Assembly: GCA_947044405.1 (NCBI GenBank)
Contig: CAMRHE010000323.1
Span: 348,501-412,500 of the forward strand
Length of the DNA: 64,000 nucleotides
Direction: 5' to 3'
Origin: Leptodactylus fallax
Lineage: Eukaryota; Chordata; Amphibia; Anura; Leptodactylidae
Numbering within the stretch: the stretch's first letter is position 1; every line of letters begins with the position of its first letter. The notes beneath the pieces were generated by a model. It ran no database searches. It was not told the DNA's origin and saw nothing but the letters and a program-made list of their open reading frames with translations. The position numbers were made by a program, and so were the translations under genes. This document shows positions 47,495 through 58,400 of this stretch, in pieces.

Positions 47495-48490
47495 TCTTTG
47501 TCAATTACCAAAATGAAGTAAATGAAGAAAAGAGAAATGTAATATCCATCAATATTCGGTGTGACCTTTGCCCTTTGGAGGAGGAGTCCTGGAAGTGATG
47601 ATCCGGCCCCCACAGATATAGCCCTGATCTCATCATCATCCAGTCTGTCTGGGATGACATGAAGAGACAGAAGGATTAGACAAGCCTACATCCATAGAAG
47701 ATCTGTGCTTAGTTCTCCAAGATACACAGGAAGGACCATCTTAGACCCACATTCTGGGTCTGAGGAAGAAGGAACCGCGCTTCGCTCAAATATAATTTGA
47801 AGCAAAACTTTATTTTCCAACCACTACGCGTTTCGGGGTATAAACCCTGTACACTTGATAAAGGGGTTTATCTGTGTTCTGTGTTCTTCCTGTACACTTG
47901 ATAAAGGGGTTTATACCCCAAAACGCATAGTGGTTGGAAAATAAAGTTTTGCTTCAAATTATATTTGGGCAAAGTGCGGTTCCTTCTTCCTCAGACCCAG
48001 AATGTGGGTCTCAGATGGTCCTTCCTGTGTATCTCCTGACACCCTAGAGTGGTCACTGGATCCTTCTGCTGCCCTATATCCAGAGAGGAACCCTCTGTCA
48101 ATCGGTTCTACTGTGCTTCATGGTGGTTGTGACCTATGTTCACAACCATGTAAGGTGAGAGTTCAATTTACTATATTCACTCCACTTTTTATCAAACAGT
48201 ATTACAGTATGCACTGCTCGGTGCTGTTTTTTTGTCTCTTTTGAATTACATAGTTCTCCAAGATGGCGGGAACAACCTCCCTGCCGAGTTCTGCCAAAAA
48301 CTGTCTGTAAGTGCCGAGAAGAACTGATGGAAGGCAAAGGGGAAAGGTCACACCAAATATTGATGGGCTTTACATTTCTCTTTTCTTCATTCACTTCATT
48401 TTGTTCATTGAGAAAAATAAATTAAAGCATTCTGACATTCTGAATTTGCAACATTTTTCTACACCTGTCTGAAACTTTTGCACAGTACTG
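47495..48490. mobile_element. Tc1-derived MITE, family C, copy 3 (split)
   Basis: The left part (47495-47723) has TACCAAAATGAAGTAAATGA and the interior up to CTTAGTTCTCCAAGAT. The right part (48251-48490) resumes at TAGTTCTCCAAGATGGCGGG and runs to the terminus CACCTGTCTGAAACTTTTGC-ACAGTACTG. A 527-bp palindromic insertion with a 14-bp target duplication separates them. Compared with 23857-24305, the two parts join exactly. Confidence 0.8.
47724..48250. mobile_element. Palindromic insertion with 14-bp target duplication
   Basis: It is flanked by TAGTTCTCCAAGAT on both sides (47710-47723, 48251-48264). Arms of 119 bp (47723-47841 and 47913-48031) are inverted copies, about 95% alike; the differences are mostly transitions, several at CpG. 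The central loop repeats CCTGTACACTTGATAAAGG twice, 43 bp apart. The arms contain CCACTACGCGTTTCGGGGTA. Beyond the right arm is a 219-bp non-repeated portion ending in a T-rich stretch. The variable-length target duplication points to target-primed retroposition, but the element class is unknown to me. Confidence 0.8.
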
Positions 48491-49042
48491 TGTATTCCTT
48501 AGTCATATTAAAACTGACGACCAGAGCAGAAGTCTAAACTAACCAGAGAAAGTTCTTAGTTGCTCAAGGTTGTTCATACTATAAAGAAAGCTCATGTGAC
48601 TATTATGAGGTCCTTGGAGACAGAGGGGCCAGCTGATAAGGCTGATGACATCACTGCACTGCATGCTATGCCAGGGGGCCTGGTACAGATTTTGCATTGG
48701 GGCCCTGGAGCTTCATGTTTCTCTACAGCAGAAAGGTTATTCTTTCCAAGCAATCTTCTGTAGGCCCGCTCCCCACCTTTCCTGTCTATTTCTACAAATG
48801 CTGTCCGCAGCTCAACCTCCAGTCCACTTGCAAATTCTTATTTTTAGTCATAAGCTGACCATACACATGAGATAAATGTCAGCTAAATTGGGCAATTTTA
48901 GGATTGGCTGACCACATTCGCCCAACTTCAAACATGCATTTCAGTATTTCAACACTTTGTTTTATTGGATGATAAGGGTCTGACTGAAATCTCATCTCAG
49001 GTCTCTTCTACACGTTTCCAATGTTGGTGCATACTGGACGAT
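48491..49042. other. No gene seen
   Basis: Non-coding. GGGGGCCTGGTACAGATTTT with GCATTGGGGCCCTGGAGCTT (48674-48714) may be a dispersed repeat. No gene. Confidence 0.45.
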
Positions 49043-49837
49043 TCACTTGGGTACGAAGTGTTCAATTGGGTTGAGGTCTGGAGACTGTGGGGGCCAATCC
49101 AGCATCTCTACTTCATTTTCATTGAACCATTTCTTTGCTAATCTCAATGTATGATTCGGGTCGTAGCGGAAAACTATGTCGTTCTTTTCATACCCATAGT
49201 ACTCGAGTGTATGAAGTAACTCGTCTTGTAGGATACTCACATATAGCTCAGCATTGTGACGATCATCGATCCTGGTCAAGTGTCCAACGCCTTTGACTGT
49301 GAAACAACCCCACCAAACTTGACAGTACCTTCAACTTCTCGCCCCCTTTTCCCTTGTTTCTTCCAGACGCATTTGCACCCATCAGGGCCCATTCTATTGA
49401 CTTTCATCTCATCACTCGTTTTATCATCATCTACTGTTCACTTTTTGTAAACTCAAGCTGACGCTTTTTATGACAATATTGTAGTTGAGGCTTTTTCACC
49501 GTTTTTTGGGACACCATTCCAGACGAGTGTAACGCGTGTTGCATGGCACTTGCATGGACATCTGCGATCTCACTATAACAAAGCATACGAGCCACCTCCA
49601 CTGCCGTGTTGCGCCAGAACTGATAGTCCTTGTGATGAGCCGACTTGGTGACTCTGATATTTTGCGAGATTGTCCAACTCTTGGCTTTTGAATAAATGGA
49701 CAGACTTCATTTTGTATTCTTCCACCTGTCATGGCATTCACATGATGCACTCACAGTTTCGCAATTTTCATGGCCGAGAGGCCGCTATCGATGAGCTGAG
49801 TGATGCTGTTTCTCTTCTTTTGGGAAATCTTCTTCAT
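49043..49837 (-). pseudogene. Tc1/mariner-like transposase, distinct lineage (F)
   Basis: Minus strand, from an ATG at 49835-49837 (MKKISQKKRNSITQLIDSG, a short N-terminal helix-turn-helix start). It continues through several frames with SDEMKVNRMGPDG (first catalytic Asp) and GREVEGTVKFGGV, then the open part 49043-49279 with TRIDDRHNAELYVSILQDEL, LEYYGYEKNDIVF and [13 protein letters not shown] (catalytic Glu). The second Asp box is damaged (VFRYDPNHT where QQDNDPKHT is usual), pointing to a small deletion. Stops and frameshifts also interrupt it near 49755. The LYVSILQDELL and YYGYEK segments differ from copies A to E and recall transposases I remember from fungi and some metazoans; that comparison is unverified. 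I could not define the terminal repeats. Confidence 0.78.
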
Positions 49838-51404
49838 GGCTGATCCTCGATATTAACCAGTGACCTTTTGCTTGGGAATCATCTAATAACACCCTGAGCT
49901 ATTAGGGAATGTGAGGACAGGTTGTCTTCTGTAGGATACAAGAAGATAAAGATTTTTCCACCATCAGGAGCAAAACAGTAACAATGCAGTTACATGACAA
50001 GAATCTGCAGAACTTATAATATTCTAAATAGTCAAATGTATGTATGAGATAGCCAAGATGACTGTCTATACAATGATGGTAGTCTCACGTTCCAAGCTGT
50101 AGTGGATGGTGAGATATGAAGCCTGAAAGTCACAAGGTCAGAACATTGTTACCCTTTTGTTCAGTGTAGATAGGTTGGTGGGAGAAACAATATGTGCAAC
50201 ATCCTATCAATATACAAGAAATAAAAATGTATGGAAGCCATCTTGAATATCAAGTGATGCCCAGTACAAAAATTCTATTTTATTGCTTCTTTTTAGCTGG
50301 GCCGTTCATAGAAGGGCATGTTCAGGAAAAGGTCCAAGATTAGAAAAACATGGTTGCTCTGTTTCAAAACAGCACCACATCTTTCCCCTGGTAGTATATG
50401 GTACTGCAACAAAATCCTATTCACTTCAGTGGAGCTGAGCTGTAATACCAGATATAACCCATGGACAGGTGTGGTGCCATTTTTCAAAGAAGGCAGCCAT
50501 TTTTTTTCTACTCCAGGACAGCCACTGTAAATTCCTCTCCGCCCTCATTAGCTGTAAAGTTTACTCTTCAGGTTAAGCCGATCACTGTAAATAGTCTCAA
50601 TTATCAGTGAAATTGATGCAGCGGAAGCCGTTTTTCAGTCATTTAATATATTTTTTAGACAAATATCAGCTTGTAGGCCAAGTTTATATAACATATTCTG
50701 CCAATAGTGTCTAAAGCGATCTACAGTTCTGCTGCAATGAGCTTCCAAATCTGTCTGCTGTAATTTATCTTAATATGTTGTACGGAAAATCGCGGAGAGA
50801 AAGACGAATTCTATGATTGGAATGAAAATAATATAACTGGAGAGGAAGGCCTGAGATCTAATCCAGGGAGAGTCAAAAACATTCGCAAAAACCACTTTCC
50901 ACCAAAGATTTTGCTGACCTGATATAGGATTTGTATTCGACTGGCACCATGCATTGCTTGTACATGACTTCTGGTGGTGATACTGTAGATGGCCTATGTC
51001 GCCTTATAATCCATAAGTAATTGCGCCCACTGGTTGTAATGACACCAATGAGTTGGTATATGTACATAAATTTTCCATTTTTGTCTCGCTGTGTTCTGAC
51101 CAACACAATTTTGCTCTTTTTACTATCATTGGTGTGTGACGTCTTGTATTTTGCATCATGGGAATTTTTTTTGTACAATTTTATGACATATAAAAATGAA
51201 AATTTTGTTTACATTTTGTACAAAATTTCACTTTCACCATTCTTTTTGTTTATTTTTTCTATGCACACGTATGTAATTTTTTTTTTAGGAATATGATTTA
51301 ATAAAAATATGTTTTTAATAAAAATATTAAAAAATAACATTATTCTTTACTTTTTATGTAAGTTTGTAGTTTATTGTATTTATTATTATTTTATACCTTA
51401 GCTT
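49838..51404. other. No gene recognised; repeat patch; LINE tail
   Basis: About 1.5 kb. 50395-50530 (CAGTGGAGCTGAGCTGTAAT, CCCATGGACAGGTGTGGTGC) resembles 33927-34160 and 58240-58300. The last part, 51370-51404, holds the AT-rich tail (TTTATTATTATTTTATACC) of the non-LTR relic that follows on the minus strand. Confidence 0.5.
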
Positions 51405-52180
51405 TCTCGTAGGCAAGACATATCCCAACCAGGGACATAGAGCCTTAAAGGGGTTGTCCAGGCAAAAATGGACTTTAAATTTATTCTTTAAATAGACTGG
51501 GGGAGGTGAAAAAAATAAAAAAAATCATACCCACCTTTCCCCGATGCTCCAGTGCCTCCCAGCGCGGTCAGGTCTTCTCGGTCCAGTGTTGACAAGTGGC
51601 AGACGTCCAAGCCACATGTGAGGCTAATCAACGGCCTCAGCAAAGGGCACATGATGTCACTATCTGTGACATCACGGGTCTCTTCCTGAGACTTGCTGAG
51701 GCCGCTGAATGGCCTCAGTGGTCACGTGACCGCTGAGGCCTATCAGTGGCTTCAGCGGAACTCAGGAAGAGACCCGTGAGAAGACTCCGAAGCAGAAGGA
51801 CTGGACCGTGATGGGAGGACACCAGAGCACCAGGGACAGATGAGTATGATTTTTACATTTTTTTTCACCTACCCCAGCAGATTTAAAATAAAAAAATTGC
51901 CTGGACAAGCTCTTTAACCCAATATTACTCTAGTGATAGTGAGTGAAGTGCCCCTAAGGTTGATCTTCTGCACCTCTTTGGCATTTTGAGGAATTGGAAG
52001 TTCTTGAAGATTTTTTCAAATCCTTTTTTGATGGTGTCTAGAGCGTCAACCACCATAGGCACAATTCTGGCTTTGGTCTTCCACATTCTGCTCATTTTGA
52101 ATATAGGGCAGATACAAACAACATCTCTGGAGGACTCAGTGGGTACCATGTAATGTTTCATTTTCCCTCTGGATCAAAAT
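51405..52180 (-). pseudogene. Non-LTR reverse transcriptase C-terminus, split by a MITE
   Basis: Minus strand, upstream part 51914-52161. SRMWKTKARIVPMVVDALDT is followed by IKKGFEKIFKN, a frame change, and KEVQKINLRGTSLTITRVIL. This resembles the extreme C-terminus of retroelement polymerases in which a W/MW-K-x-VPIVxGALGxIxK motif precedes an IQKxxLLGTAxxLRKVL motif. The sequence stops at a TAA that lies in the TTAA target of the MITE 51445-51917. On the other side of the MITE (51405-51444) the minus strand continues with GSMSLVGICLAYEKAKV or, one frame over, RLYVPGWDMSCLRES, then an (AAT)n-like tail. The relic is therefore one older element cut by the MITE. Its exact clade is uncertain. 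Confidence 0.6.
51445..51917. mobile_element. T2-type MITE, TTAAAGGGGTTGTCC subfamily
   Basis: A 473-bp segment starting TTAAAGGGGTTGTCCAGGCA and ending TGCCTGGACAAGCTCTTTAA, so about 20-bp inverted repeats with TTAA on both sides. Subterminal CACCT and AGGTG stretches and an internal stem (CACGGGTCTCTTCCTGAG near 51684 against CTCAGGAAGAGACCCGTG near 51760) make it strongly palindromic. It has no coding capacity. It is inserted in a non-LTR retrotransposon relic. Confidence 0.9.
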
Positions 52181-52548
52181 CTTTGTACTTTCTTATTATC
52201 ATTATTATTATGTTTTGGAATACCTGTCACACAAGACAGTCCAACCATCAGAGAGCAAAGAAGGAACCAGACAGCAAAGTCAACCCTCCCTTTACTTATG
52301 ACCACCATTGATCATGGCATCGCAAGGAAGAAATGCGTGGGAAGAGATTTCGAGATCAAGGAGATTTTTCACAGTTGAAACCAAATGGAAACTAACACGG
52401 TCTATTTCCCCTTGTGCGTTTGCTCCCGTATTTGACTCATATTCATAATAATAGAACCAATAAGAAGGGAAGATTCATGGGAGAGGGGACTCATTACTGC
52501 TACAGAGCTCTTCAAATGAACTAGAATCCCAATGAACATTAGTCAGGC
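52181..52548. other. No gene seen
   Basis: Non-coding spacer with an ATT-rich stretch at 52193-52211. Confidence 0.5.
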
Positions 52549-52741
52549 TTAAAGGGAGTGTGTCACCAGACCCCAGCATATCACCCCAGATATTGCTGTT
52601 TTTGTCAATATGAAAATGATGTCTTTGGAACAATAAGGGCACTTCCCTTTTTGCTCCAAAAAGCTAATTTGCATATTGACAAAAACAGCAATATCTCAAC
52701 AACAGAGGCAATTCACAAGGGAAACACTGTTTGATTCAGGT
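52549..52741. mobile_element. T2-type MITE, 5' portion
   Basis: It starts TTAAAGGGAGTGTGTCACCA with the interior TTGACAAAAACAGCAATATC and GTTTGATTCAGGTGACCCTA, parallel to 20637-20940. Its 3' portion is replaced by a tandem array. Confidence 0.8.
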
Positions 52742-53480
52742 GACCCTAACCTATCTATCTGCAGGGCTGGGGTGATATGCTGGTTCTGGTGACACTAACC
52801 TATCTATCTGCAGGGCTGGGGTGATATGCTGGTTCTGGTGACACTAACCTATCTATCTGCAGAGCTAGGTTGATATGCTGGGGTCTGGTGACACTAACCT
52901 ATCTATCTGCAGGGTGAGGTGATATGCTGGATTCTGGTGACACTAACCTATCTATCTGCAGGGCTGGTGTGATATGCTGGATTCTGGTGACACTAACCTA
53001 TCTATCTGCAGGGTGAGGTGATATGCTGGGGTTTGGTGACACTAACCTATCTGTAGGGCTGGGGTTATATGCTGGTTCTTGTGACACTAACCTATCTATC
53101 TGCAGGGCTGGATTGATATAATGGTTCTTGTGACATTAACCTATCTATCTGCAGGCTGGGTTGATATGCTGGTTCTGGTGACACTAACCTATCTATCTGC
53201 AGGGCTGGGGTGATATGCTGGTTCTGGTGACACTAACCTATCTATCTGCGGAGCTAGGTTGATATGCTGGTTCTGGTGACACTAACCTATCTATCTGCAG
53301 GGCAGAGTTGATATGCTGGGGTCTGGTGACACTAACCTATCTATCTGCGGAGCTAGGTTGATATGCTGGTTCTGGTGACACTAACCTATCTATCTGCAGG
53401 CCTGGGTTGATATGTTGGGGTCTGGTGACACTAACCTATCTATCTGCAGGCCTGGGTTGATATGTTGGGGTCTGGTGACA
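52742..53480. repeat. 49-bp minisatellite grown from the MITE 3' end
   Basis: About 15 copies of a unit of about 49 bp: AACCTATCTATCTGCAGGGC, TGGGGTGATATGCTGG, TTCTGGTGACACT. The same sequence occurs once in the intact MITE at about 20935-20983, so the array is an expansion of that segment. Copies vary as GGTTCTGG/GGGTCTGG and GCAGGGC/GCGGAGC. Confidence 0.93.
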
Positions 53481-53811
53481 GATTACCTTGAACAAACTCT
53501 TAGCTCCTAGGGAGTACAACAACAGCCCTGAATTTTCTCCAAATGTGGACAATTTGTCTAACCTTGGATTGATGTTCACCTTGGTTTTAAACAATCCCTT
53601 TGTAGCTATTTTGAGATCTTCTGGCAGTTGTTTGCCTCGATGCATGGTTCACACTAACCAATCTTTCTTGAGAAAAACAGATTTGCCAGTAACCAGGTAT
53701 TGTGTGCCTTTATTTAATGTTCAAAGCACCTTTGAATCCCGCACAGCCAATTTGATCTCCTTAATCTGCTGTTGGCACCTTTAACTAGTATTTTATAACT
53801 TCTTTTATAAC
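53481..53811. repeat. Repeat module shared with 42421-42720
   Basis: TTTTCTCCAAATGTGGACAA, GTCTAACCTTGGATTGATG, CAGTAACCAGGTATTGTGTG and CCTTTATTTAATG match the module after the other T2-family copy at 42421. The overlapping frames at 53436-53784 are fortuitous. Confidence 0.65.
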
Positions 53812-53815
53812 TTAA

Positions 53816-55028
53816 CCCTGCTGTTCTGTTCGGTTCTACTATACACATATAATGTTCCGGTCATTTTTGACCGGGCCTATTAAAGTCTGGATTTTTAACT
53901 AATTTAAGTGTTTTATTTGAATTTCTTTTGCATTATTATACTGTATGTGAACATGGTTGTGCATAAACAAATAAAAAATGAAATCAAAAACTTAATTTTT
54001 ATTTTTTTTGTGTCAAAAAATGCTACATGGCCTTATTGCATTATTCATGCATATTGCACATTTGCACAAAAAAAAAATCTTTATAAAACTGTAAACTATA
54101 ACTAATAACATCAAACTGTATGTAAATATATTTTTTTCAAAAAACAAACAAAAAAATAAAAAGTCTAGTTTTTTCTATATAAAATGTGAAATAAGGTTCA
54201 AGGTGCTAAATTTACTGTTTGCATTGGTCACAAGTATAATTTACATGTCTTTTGCATAAGTACTTTGCACATTTGCAACATATCACATTTGATTTGTGAT
54301 TACTTGATGCTGGACAGAAGGCGCATCGTTTCCGTTTTAGGCTGGTTGTACTGCTGGTGGAGGCCGTGGGTATCGTCGCAGTGCTTGCGGAAGCCCTTGG
54401 TTCACTTTCTTCAGCATGCTGTTGGATCCTGTGGACAATGGCTGCAGCTCCATCATCTCTGGGTGTTACTTTTCTTTGTTCAATATATGGGCTAACCAGT
54501 GATTTTCCCAACTCCTCTAAAAAAATTCTTCTTTTATATAATTTATTTTTGTTCCAATTTGGGTCTATTTCACGCCATAACACAAATGCATTGTACGCCG
54601 ACACATCAAGAATGTTGTAAAAAACAACCACTGGCCACCGATTAGTTTTGCGTTTACAGGTGTAAGTGCCTATGAGTATGTATGGATGTGTAATTCTGCA
54701 TGGACCAAAAGGACCTAGATAAATTGATAAATAGTAGTAGATGAACTATATAGACCAAAATGAGATTATAACGCCTTTATTTTTTTTTAAAAATGGCTGG
54801 AGATTAGTATAAAAGGCTATCGGTCATTTTTGACCGAACAGTACAAGTGTAAAAAAAAGACGTGGAGCAAAAAGTAAACAAAAAATAAATAAATAAAAAC
54901 TGCTATTAGTAAGAACCCCTCAAATGAGGAAAAGTCAATGAACCACAAGCTTCAGAACCGCATAATGAATATTTTAAAAAATATCAAATTTCAAATTCGC
55001 TCATTTTTGACCGAACAGAACAGCAGGG
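53816..55028 (-). mobile_element. Internally deleted piggyBac-type transposon
   Basis: A 1213-bp element flanked by TTAA (53812-53815 and 55029-55032). The left end CCCTGCTGTTCTGTTCGGT and the right end ACCGAACAGAACAGCAGGG are perfect 19-bp inverted repeats. Subterminal copies of GTCATTTTTGACC lie at about 53859 and 54821, and a related TCATTTTTGACC is fused to the right terminus. CCC after TTAA, TTAA targets and the encoded protein tail identify the piggyBac superfamily. Most of the transposase gene is gone, so this is a non-autonomous copy. Confidence 0.93.
54212..54680 (-). pseudogene. piggyBac transposase C-terminus
   Basis: The minus frame is open from the deletion junction near 54680 to a TAA at 54212. 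It starts GTYTCKRKTNRWPVVVFYNI, the segment just after the catalytic core, where piggyBac transposases carry an RxTxRWP motif and the NAFVLW helix. It then has a Ser/Thr-rich linker and a Cys/His-rich tail: CAFCPA, CCKCAKYLCKRHVNYTCDQC. That tail corresponds to the C-terminal cysteine-rich domain that binds the terminal repeats in this superfamily. About 150 of the usual 550-600 residues remain; the catalytic Asp residues are lost. There is no ATG at the true start; the first ATG is at 54631. The whole fragment is open, so the deletion looks young, or this part is tolerated in a MITE. Confidence 0.9.
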
Positions 55029-55032
55029 TTAA

Positions 55033-56579
55033 AGCAACTATCCAGTTAGATGCTCAAAAATGATACGTAAGTCGCTGCCTACAGAGTATGATTACCTGCT
55101 GTTTCTTTTCCTTGGATCTTACTGCCTGGCTACTTTTGAGCTCAGGTTCATTAGGTTAGATTTATGTGTAACTTAACTACAGTGGCTACATGGAGTCTGA
55201 GACACACCCAGCCCATCCTTGGTTTATCCTGCTGCTCTCCTGAAGCATCGCCCCCTGCAGCTCTGCCTGTGTATAACACATATCGATCACAGGCTCACCG
55301 GGAAGTCATAATACAGGGACTATATGATTATAAAGGACAGATTATAAACCACCAGTCAATAAAAGAGGGCTGGCAGGTATTTTTGCAAATACATTGCAAA
55401 AAATCAGCTTTGATAAGGAGAAGCCGCAAGAGTCGCTTTAAAGGGATCTGCCTAGTGATACAGGTAGAAAAAAAACATTAGGTCAACACGGTTAGTTCAC
55501 ATATTTTATTATTTATTATTTATTTTTTTTATTATTATTGTTTTTTTCACCTTCCTTAGGTAGAAATTTTTAGAATACCTAAAAATTTGTCCCCAGCCAC
55601 TTAAAATTCTTTAAAAATTATCCTTTACCCTATTGAAAGACTCTTACTCCCCTCTATATAGTGACTGGGTCTCTTTAAATTTCCAAAAATTCCGCTCTAG
55701 CAGGAATCCATCTTAGAATTGTATTTATAAACAAAGCAGAAAATTGAATTTTTTGTGAAACTTTTTTTTTTTTTTATTTTGAGTGGACGCCTAAGTAAGC
55801 TTATTTTCATAGACGGTGAAATAATATAAATGGAGCGTTTTCACCGGAGAACCTTTCCTGGCTGTTCACACTCTGTCTGAATTGTTTTTGTTGGATGGGT
55901 TAACCCATGTTCTTCATGTTACACAGCAGAATGCATGGCTGTTGTTCCTGGCATGTACTAGTTAATCAGCCCGACACTGAAACCTGCAGCTATTAGTAGG
56001 GTTATGAGGATACTAGCAGTGAGGGACCTCCGCTGTTGGTATACACATTATATCTGCTTGTACAGATGGAGCACACTGGGGCCTCTGTCTTCCGGAATCA
56101 TTGAGAATGACCCATCTGGGATATAGGATTTGGCTTTCGCTGACATAACTGAAGCTTCTTCCCTTCTCCCTGTTATTAAATGCTTGTTTGGTTTTATGTA
56201 AACCATCCCGAAAATTGATCTCAGCAAAATATTTTGGCTTTTTTAACTCTCTTTTTGCAAAATATCAGTACGTGCCGGGCACAACTATGGACCATGAAAG
56301 TGTGGGTTTAAGTTTGCATATATTACATTACTATGTACTATTATTATTATGGATCAGTCCAGCGTGGAAGTCGGCACGTCCAGCTTCTCTAAACCTTGGT
56401 TTGGTAGCCATGTCCAACTGGACATTTTCCCTGCAGTGGCCACTACAGGAGAAGTATGGTATTACATGAACGTCCATCTAATGCATGACAGATCCTCCAT
56501 AGTGGGAGATGCTCTTAGACAGGAGAATATGGAGAAGGTCGGGGTATATCTAAAGGCCTACGGACCATGGTGCTAAAGT
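55033..56579. other. No gene recognised
   Basis: About 1.5 kb. Overlapping plus frames of 93 and 75 codons (56188-56576) and a 105-codon frame at 55164-55481 show no motif I know. The ATT-rich tract at 55505-55550 is simple sequence. Confidence 0.5.
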
Positions 56580-56770
56580 TCACTTTGGCCCACCATGTCC
56601 CTTCTTAGAACTGCCAGCCATGTCCCATCCATGCATTTTATCAGCATTTACATTTCCTTTTCCTTCTCTATCTGGACCACCATGATGACTTAATTTTCTC
56701 CTTTCTGACAGTGGAAGGTTGTGCTTCATAAATCTTCTCACTTCAGTGCACAAAAATACATATAATACAG
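56580..56770. repeat. Dispersed repeat E, short copy
   Basis: CCATCCATGCATTTTATCAG, CATTTACATTTCCTTTTCC, TTTCTGACAGTGGAAGGTTG and CACTTCAGTGCAC parallel 29085-29345. Confidence 0.65.
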
Positions 56771-58119
56771 TAATAGTACAAAATACAATAATACAAAAAT
56801 AGTAACTATTAGTGCAAAAATTTTGTATAAAACTAAATTTACTTTTACAAATTACCTAAAATTACCAAGTTAGCTAGTGAGATGTATTAGTCTTCTAGAG
56901 CTCCTTCTCCTAGTCTTCGGTTTTATTTCATGTAGCCTGGATTACCCACCAAGTCCAGGGAGTCTGACATGGCCATGTCATACCGATTCTGTGCACCAAG
57001 TGTTGCTTTGAGGTCCAAAACTCTGTTCTGAATTGAATTTTTGAATATATCCCTATAGCAGATGGACGTACATTTTTCTCATACAATGCTACAAACCCCA
57101 TTCATAGGAACATATTGTATAACAAAACATTCTAGCTGCCAGTAACTACCACTAGGAGGAGCTGAGGAGCACATTGCTCCCCCTAGTGGTGGGGGCAAAT
57201 AGACACAATGTTATCTTTCAAAAATGTGCTTGTGCAGAAGATTTGTAGCTCTGTATCAGAACACTAGAGCTCTGACGGCTATAAAGATATATTAAGAAAT
57301 ATAGAATTTTGAAGGTATTTAGATTTTAAAAAATTGATGTTCAAGGGAATTTTTTTTTTAAAGTGAATTTACATTTTTAATTATTCTTAAAATCTCCGTA
57401 GTAATTAATCTGGCCACTTATTTGATCGTGTCGGCTCATACAATCCAAATCTCACCCTGCTTCCTCTATATGTTTGCTTTTTCCAAAATTCATCAATAAT
57501 GGCTTCCACGTCCTGACAAACCAGGAAGTGTGTTTTCAATCTCAGTAATGATTTTCAACTTTTGCCCCTTTATTTTCGGTAGGGTCACTGCTGCCAGTAT
57601 CGTAAGGACCAATTTTCATTTTTTATGTTTTTGGTCATCTGTTACCCCTGTTAGCCATACAATCTGACATTATTTAGAATGATGTTTTTTTCCTTCTGTT
57701 GTGTGATTTATTAGGATTTCCAAAATTGACCAATTAACTAAATATCAATTTCCAAAATTACAAACATAAATAATTTTGGAAATTTTTTTTTAAAAATATA
57801 AGAATAATAAATTGTGATAATTTAAAAAGTAAAAAAGAAATAGTAACGAAATAGTAACCTATATACAGTATGTTCTCTATTTTATTTGATTTATTTGAAA
57901 TTAAGAATGTGATGACAGATCAGAAACAATTGGACCACCAACCCCGCACTTTCCCTTAGGCGGCCATATTTTCTCAAACGTGGGCCAATTCTTAATCATT
58001 CGACTGATGGATTTAGCAAACATTATGGAAAAGCTAGGAAGTATAGGAAGTAGCGTTTTATGGCTTTATGTACATTATATATTATATTATATTATATGGA
58101 CATATGAAAAATATTGATT
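56771..58119. other. No gene seen; one hairpin
   Basis: AT-rich. ACCACTAGGAGGAGC (57148-57162) pairs with GCTCCCCCTAGTGGT (57176-57190) at 14 of 15 bases, a short hairpin. Nothing coding. Confidence 0.55.
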
Positions 58120-58400
58120 ATCTTATGACAGGGGGAGTTGATATATCAGGCAGTAAGTTAAAAGGTAATGGAGCAGGAAGCAGACAGCGCTGTTCTCTGT
58201 GTTGTGGAGGAAATGAGTCATTGCAGCTTAGCTGCCGTTCAAGTAAATGGGAGCTGATCTGCAGTACCTGGTCTGGCCACTACACGGAGTACAGAGCTGT
58301 CTGCTTTCTGCTGCATTCTCTGTATATCAACTACTGGGAACAGCTGATCGATGGGAGTATAAATGGCAAGATTATGCGTCCAGTTACTATGCCAAAGTGA
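58120..58400. repeat. Dispersed repeat G
   Basis: The segment CAGCGCTGTTCTCTGTG to GTAAATGGGAGCTGATCTGC, AGTACCTGGTCTGGCCACTA and CACGGAGTACAGAGC resembles 33927-34160 and 50395-50530. The 110-codon plus frame here is therefore unlikely to be a gene. Confidence 0.55.

Noticed and set aside
58068..58400. 110-codon plus frame with several Cys residues
   Set aside because: It lies within a dispersed non-coding repeat also seen near 33927 and 50395.
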